From contig JAJBVC010000138.1 of the NCBI GenBank assembly GCA_020860025.1, forward strand, positions 1 through 8,366: 8,366 bases of DNA, in the 5' to 3' direction. Each line of letters begins with the position of its first letter. Positions within the stretch are counted from its first letter, which is position 1. Shown piece after piece: positions 5,183 to 8,366 of this stretch. Under the pieces are notes generated by a model. That model saw nothing but the letters and a program-made list of their open reading frames with translations, had not been told where the DNA came from and made no database searches. This stretch comes from Clostridiales bacterium (GTDB lineage: Bacteria; Bacillota; Clostridia; Oscillospirales; Acutalibacteraceae). Position numbers and translations under genes: made by a program.

Positions 5183-8100
5183 TTAATCACCTATCGGCTT
5201 AATAACAACAGAAAGCTTCTTACCCTTTAAATAACCGAGACGGTGTTTGCCTGACGGCGGAGGCCCGCAGGAATTTGAGCCGGCTCCCATAACCTGAGCA
5301 TCTATATTTATACACGTTGTATTACTTGGTAAATCCTCACGGTGCATTGCCTTTGCGCACTGTCTCGGAGTAAAATTATTAGCTGAAAATACGAACGGCT
5401 TTTCTACAGCCTCAAATCTCAAGCCGATACCGTCATCGTCTGTAAGCTCGGCAAAGCGTGTACCGCATCTTGTTGCACTTTCCTGCGGCTTAATATAATT
5501 TTCGTGCATATTTTCAGTGTCTGTTTCATATATACCTGTCAGTGCATGCTCCTTGAAATCAGGAAGATTCACAGAATCACCAAGTCCAAAATATTTTACA
5601 TTCTTAAAATTCTTAGGCATTTCAAGCTGAATACCAAAACGTGGAATAAGAACTGCCGTACCGCCGTGTATGCAGTTAAAATCAGCCTTTATCGTGCCGT
5701 CGCCGTAAACCGAATACGAAACCTCAACAGTTGCAATATTTAAAAATGTAGGAGTTTTCGTTTTAATTCTGAAAGTAATTTTCAGACAGTCGCCGTCTAC
5801 ATTGCATCTGCACCTGCCAACTACGGAATAAGCGCTGTCAATACGGTATTTTTTCCAGGCAATGCTGATATACATATCATTGTCAAGCGGCGCTCTGTAA
5901 TACTGCATACCTATACCTTTAAAGTCAGAATCAGGTATCTGATTTATCATCTGGCGTTTATGGTAAATATATGATTCAATACAGCATGAACTTTTATTAA
6001 AAATCATACTGCCGTTTTCAAATGTAATAAACAGCTTCTTCTCGCTTTCATTGACTGTAGGCGCAGAAGTTTTCGGTTTATTAAATTCAAGCTTTCCGTC
6101 GGCTAAAGCAATTTCTTCGCTTGCTGCCGAAAAATCATCGATTAAATATTCAAACTGAATAACCGTATTATTCTTTGAAGAATATGTGAATTTTTCAATT
6201 TCGTATTCTTTTTTGCACTGCGGCTCAATATCAATATCAAATTTTCCCACATCAACTGCGACGCCGTTTTCAAGCACAGTATATTTAACGGTATAATCGG
6301 CATTTTCAAAATACTTGTGATTAAAGAAGCTGTATACTGTATCGCTGATTTTTTCAGCTCGCACCTGGCGGTAGCAGTTTTTCATTTGAAGCGCACCGGA
6401 ATGAGGAGTGCGATCGGGATAAAAAAGACCGTCAACACAAAAGTTTTTGTCATGCTTAAGCTCGCCGTGGTCACCGCCGTAGGTGTACTCATAATCGCCG
6501 TCATTATGATATACAGCGTGGTCTTTAAATTCCCAAATGCAGCCGCCCATCATATTTTTTGCACTGTAAAAGCATTTTACATACCTTTCAAGCTCTCCTG
6601 CCCCTACGCCCATTGCGTGAGCATATTCGCAAAGATAAAACGGTTTTTTGTAATATTTTTTTGGAAGACCTCTGCCCTTAGCAATTTTTTCACATATGTT
6701 CGGAAAGGTATACATTTGAGAAAGCACATCATAAGACCAGCGCTTTGTACGGCACACACCCTCGTAATGTATCGGAATATCAGACATGCTTTTAAGCTTC
6801 TCATAGCAATAATCCTGATTTTTATATCCATGAGCCTCATTGCCAAGCGACCACATTGTAATTGACGGATGATTTTTATCACGTTCAAACATACGGTAAA
6901 CTCTGTCCCAATAGCGATTTTGCCACTTGGGATTATGTGAGCAGGCACCGGGCTTTTTCAGTTCAACCTCACAGCCGTGCGTTTCAATGTCAGCCTCATC
7001 AACAACATAAACACCATATTCATCACATAAGTCAAGGAATGTCGGGTCGGGAGGATAATGCGACGTTCTGATACAGTTTGCATTAAACTGCTTAACGGTT
7101 GCAATATCAGCCTCCATTTCATCAACAGTCAGAACATAACCCGTTTTACAGTTAGTATCGTGATGATTAACGCCTAAAAGCTTAATCGGCTTATCATTAA
7201 ACAAAAATATATTTCCCGCAATTTTTATAAACTTAAATCCTATCTGTTTTCTGATAACCTCTAAAACATCGCCGTCTTTTGAAAGCGTAATTATCAAATC
7301 GTAAAGATACGGATTTTCAGCTGACCATTCTTTAACGCTCAGCTTTTCAAATTCAATAGTCTGCGCCATTTTCGTCGATTGATTGACCGAACACGAAGCG
7401 ACAAGCTCGCCGTCGTCAAAAATTGCCGCCGAAAGCTGACAGCTGTCAACGATTTTCATTGACGGAATTATTTCAAGGCTGTACTCGCTGTTTTTTCCTG
7501 TAGCTATACAAGCTGTTTTCACCTCAAAATCATAAACGGAATTGTTTCCGGTTTTGTAAAGCAAAACATCACGAAAAATCCCGTTACAGCGAAACATATC
7601 CTGACATTCAAGATAAGTGCCGCTGCTCCATTTATGATTAAGGACTATAATTTCATTTTTACCCTTTTGCAAAAAATCATTAAGCTCAAACTGTGCAGTA
7701 TTGTGACTGCCCTCGCTGTAACCAACGTGACGTCCGTTGCAAAAAAGGTCGAGACTGCCCGCAACTCCTAAAAAACAAAGATAGAAATTAAGTGAAATAT
7801 CTTCAATATTTATAATTTTCCTGTAAACTCCCGCCGGACAATCATTTGGAATATACGGCGGATTCGGCTTGAACTGGTAACGTGTGTTTACATAATACGG
7901 CGCTTCATAACCGGTATGCTGCCATGTTGACGGAACGGTTATTTTGTCAAATTTAATCTTTGAAGTATCAAAATCTTCAGGAATGTCAAGACAATTTTTG
8001 TAATATACAAAATCCCAGTCACCTGATAGACAATCAACCATAGATGAACTGTAACGCTCATTTCGTATATCCGTCTTTGATAATTCATCAAGATTTTCAA

Positions 8101-8194
8101 ACGGAATAAAATATGAACGTGGTTGCATTACATTTTCTTTGAATTTTTCAAAATTCGTATACGTATAATTGTTAGTTTTTAACTTGTATTTCAT
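5183..8194 (-). CDS. lacZ: Glycoside hydrolase family 2 beta-galactosidase (LacZ/EbgA type)
   Basis: A 1003-residue enzyme that should hydrolyse terminal beta-galactosides such as lactose or galacto-oligosaccharides. With no signal peptide and many cysteines it is probably cytoplasmic. Domains in order: sugar-binding jelly roll (about 45-215, with GTYLECQDMFRCNGIFRDV at 192-210), Ig-like domain (220-320), TIM barrel (325-610), an Ig-like linker domain (615-705) and the beta-galactosidase small-chain domain (725-1000). The catalytic acid/base is E453 in WSLGNEAHG and the nucleophile E523 in LCEYAHAMG. Metal-site residues E404 and H406 lie in DEADIETHG. The C-terminal small domain and length favour beta-galactosidase over beta-glucuronidase, but exact substrate is inferred. 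FCVDG (585-589) and NSCGP (974-978) replace the FCMNG and SWSP of E. coli LacZ, placing it nearer EbgA-like enzymes. The ATG at 8194 is chosen because AAGGCGG lies 6 nt upstream; the ATG at 8200 is too close to it. First gene of the operon. Confidence 0.93.
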   Translation of the reverse strand: MKYKLKTNNYTYTNFEKFKENVMQPRSYFIPFENLDELSKTDIRNERYSSSMVDCLSGDWDFVYYKNCLDIPEDFDTSKIKFDKITVPSTWQHTGYEAPYYVNTRYQFKPNPPYIPNDCPAGVYRKIINIEDISLNFYLCFLGVAGSLDLFCNGRHVGYSEGSHNTAQFELNDFLQKGKNEIIVLNHKWSSGTYLECQDMFRCNGIFRDVLLYKTGNNSVYDFEVKTACIATGKNSEYSLEIIPSMKIVDSCQLSAAIFDDGELVASCSVNQSTKMAQTIEFEKLSVKEWSAENPYLYDLIITLSKDGDVLEVIRKQIGFKFIKIAGNIFLFNDKPIKLLGVNHHDTNCKTGYVLTVDEMEADIATVKQFNANCIRTSHYPPDPTFLDLCDEYGVYVVDEADIETHGCEVELKKPGACSHNPKWQNRYWDRVYRMFERDKNHPSITMWSLGNEAHGYKNQDYCYEKLKSMSDIPIHYEGVCRTKRWSYDVLSQMYTFPNICEKIAKGRGLPKKYYKKPFYLCEYAHAMGVGAGELERYVKCFYSAKNMMGGCIWEFKDHAVYHNDGDYEYTYGGDHGELKHDKNFCVDGLFYPDRTPHSGALQMKNCYRQVRAEKISDTVYSFFNHKYFENADYTVKYTVLENGVAVDVGKFDIDIEPQCKKEYEIEKFTYSSKNNTVIQFEYLIDDFSAASEEIALADGKLEFNKPKTSAPTVNESEKKLFITFENGSMIFNKSSCCIESYIYHKRQMINQIPDSDFKGIGMQYYRAPLDNDMYISIAWKKYRIDSAYSVVGRCRCNVDGDCLKITFRIKTKTPTFLNIATVEVSYSVYGDGTIKADFNCIHGGTAVLIPRFGIQLEMPKNFKNVKYFGLGDSVNLPDFKEHALTGIYETDTENMHENYIKPQESATRCGTRFAELTDDDGIGLRFEAVEKPFVFSANNFTPRQCAKAMHREDLPSNTTCINIDAQVMGAGSNSCGPPPSGKHRLGYLKGKKLSVVIKPIGD

Positions 8195-8200
8195 TGCCAT

Positions 8201-8207
8201 CCGCCTT
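8201..8207 (-). promoter_or_regulatory. Ribosome binding site that decides the beta-galactosidase start
   Basis: AAGGCGG on the minus strand ends 6 nt before the ATG at 8194 but directly abuts the in-frame ATG at 8200. Normal Shine-Dalgarno spacing favours 8194, removing Met-Ala from the longer reading. Confidence 0.65.
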
Positions 8208-8251
8208 GTGGTTTTGATTTTGCTTATTGGTTTGATTCTTTTGTTATTTTA

Positions 8252-8280
8252 ATTATACACTATAAATATTGCCTTTACAA
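8252..8280 (-). promoter_or_regulatory. Promoter of the beta-galactosidase/acpS/nnr/lipoprotein operon
   Basis: On the minus strand TTGTAA (8275-8280), a 17-bp spacer and a perfect TATAAT (8252-8257) form a good sigma-A promoter. The start should fall near 8245, giving a leader of about 50 nt. No cre-like catabolite repression site is obvious. Because the downstream genes are packed with gaps of 0, 6 and 13 nt, this may drive all four. Confidence 0.75.
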
Positions 8281-8321
8281 GTAAAAACGAAATCAGATAA
8301 ATAAAGTAGATATAAAATCAT

Positions 8322-8365
8322 AACCACCAGTTGAACTGGTGGTTTGCACAGGCCCTATAAGGGCC
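8322..8365. repeat. Two adjacent hairpins, possibly the end of a mobile or repeated element
   Basis: AACCACCAGTT (8322-8332), a central G and AACTGGTGGTT (8334-8344) form a perfect 11-bp inverted repeat. Six bases later GGCCCT-ATA-AGGGCC (8351-8365) forms a second perfect hairpin. The GC-rich pair contrasts with the A/T-rich DNA beside it. Subterminal hairpins of this kind are typical of IS200/IS605-family ends and related non-coding elements. A leftward terminator for a gene beyond the edge is the alternative. No transposase is visible, since the window ends one base later. Confidence 0.4.
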
Positions 8366-8366
8366 G

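Noticed and set aside
6317..6865. 182-residue plus-strand open frame inside the beta-galactosidase gene
   Set aside because: It lies wholly antisense to the conserved TIM-barrel coding region, has no ribosome site or recognisable domain, and is explained as a shadow frame. The same holds for the other short frames opposite or overlapping the surface protein, nnr and GH2 genes.

Overview
This 8.4-kb window reads as part of the chromosome of a low-GC Gram-positive anaerobe, probably a gut clostridium of the Ruminococcus/Oscillospiraceae kind. That is an inference. It rests on the A/T-rich sequence, AGGAG-type ribosome binding sites, sigma-A promoters, a lipobox lipoprotein, and a secreted mosaic protein with BspA-type leucine-rich repeats, Ig-like repeats, Fn3-like domains and HxHxY...CxxC modules, a style common in such bacteria. 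Almost all genes run leftward (minus strand); the one exception is a small regulator.

Left third (1-2515, minus): the first 838 codons of a large exported surface protein. The gene continues past the left edge, so its C-terminus and cell-wall anchor are not visible. Between it and the next gene (2516-2643) is a compact divergent control region. It has a near-ideal sigma-A promoter for the surface gene (TTGACA, 17 bp, TATAAT) and two matching 17-bp palindromes, one in the promoter spacer and one touching the -35 box. A further perfect palindrome lies in the surface gene's leader. The divergent gene (2644-2859, plus) is a 71-residue Xre/Cro-type DNA-binding protein, the obvious candidate to bind the 17-bp palindromes and control both promoters.

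Right two thirds (2866-8194, minus): a tight four-gene unit. Transcription starts at a promoter near 8252-8280 and passes through a cytoplasmic GH2 beta-galactosidase (LacZ/EbgA type), holo-ACP synthase (acpS), the bifunctional NAD(P)HX epimerase/dehydratase (nnr) and a small lipoprotein of unknown function. The gaps are 0, 6 and 13 nt. The last three fit a known Firmicutes neighbourhood (acpS, nnr, lipoprotein); the sugar hydrolase at the head is the odd partner. The lipoprotein and the regulator meet tail to tail with 6 nt between stop codons, so incomplete termination of the operon would run antisense through the regulator towards the surface-gene promoter.

Right edge (8281-8366): no gene. 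Two strong hairpins sit at 8322-8365 and may be one end of a mobile or repeated element that continues outside the window.

I see no rRNA, tRNA, CRISPR array or complete insertion sequence. The most interesting element is the regulator/operator/surface-protein switch at 2516-2859.
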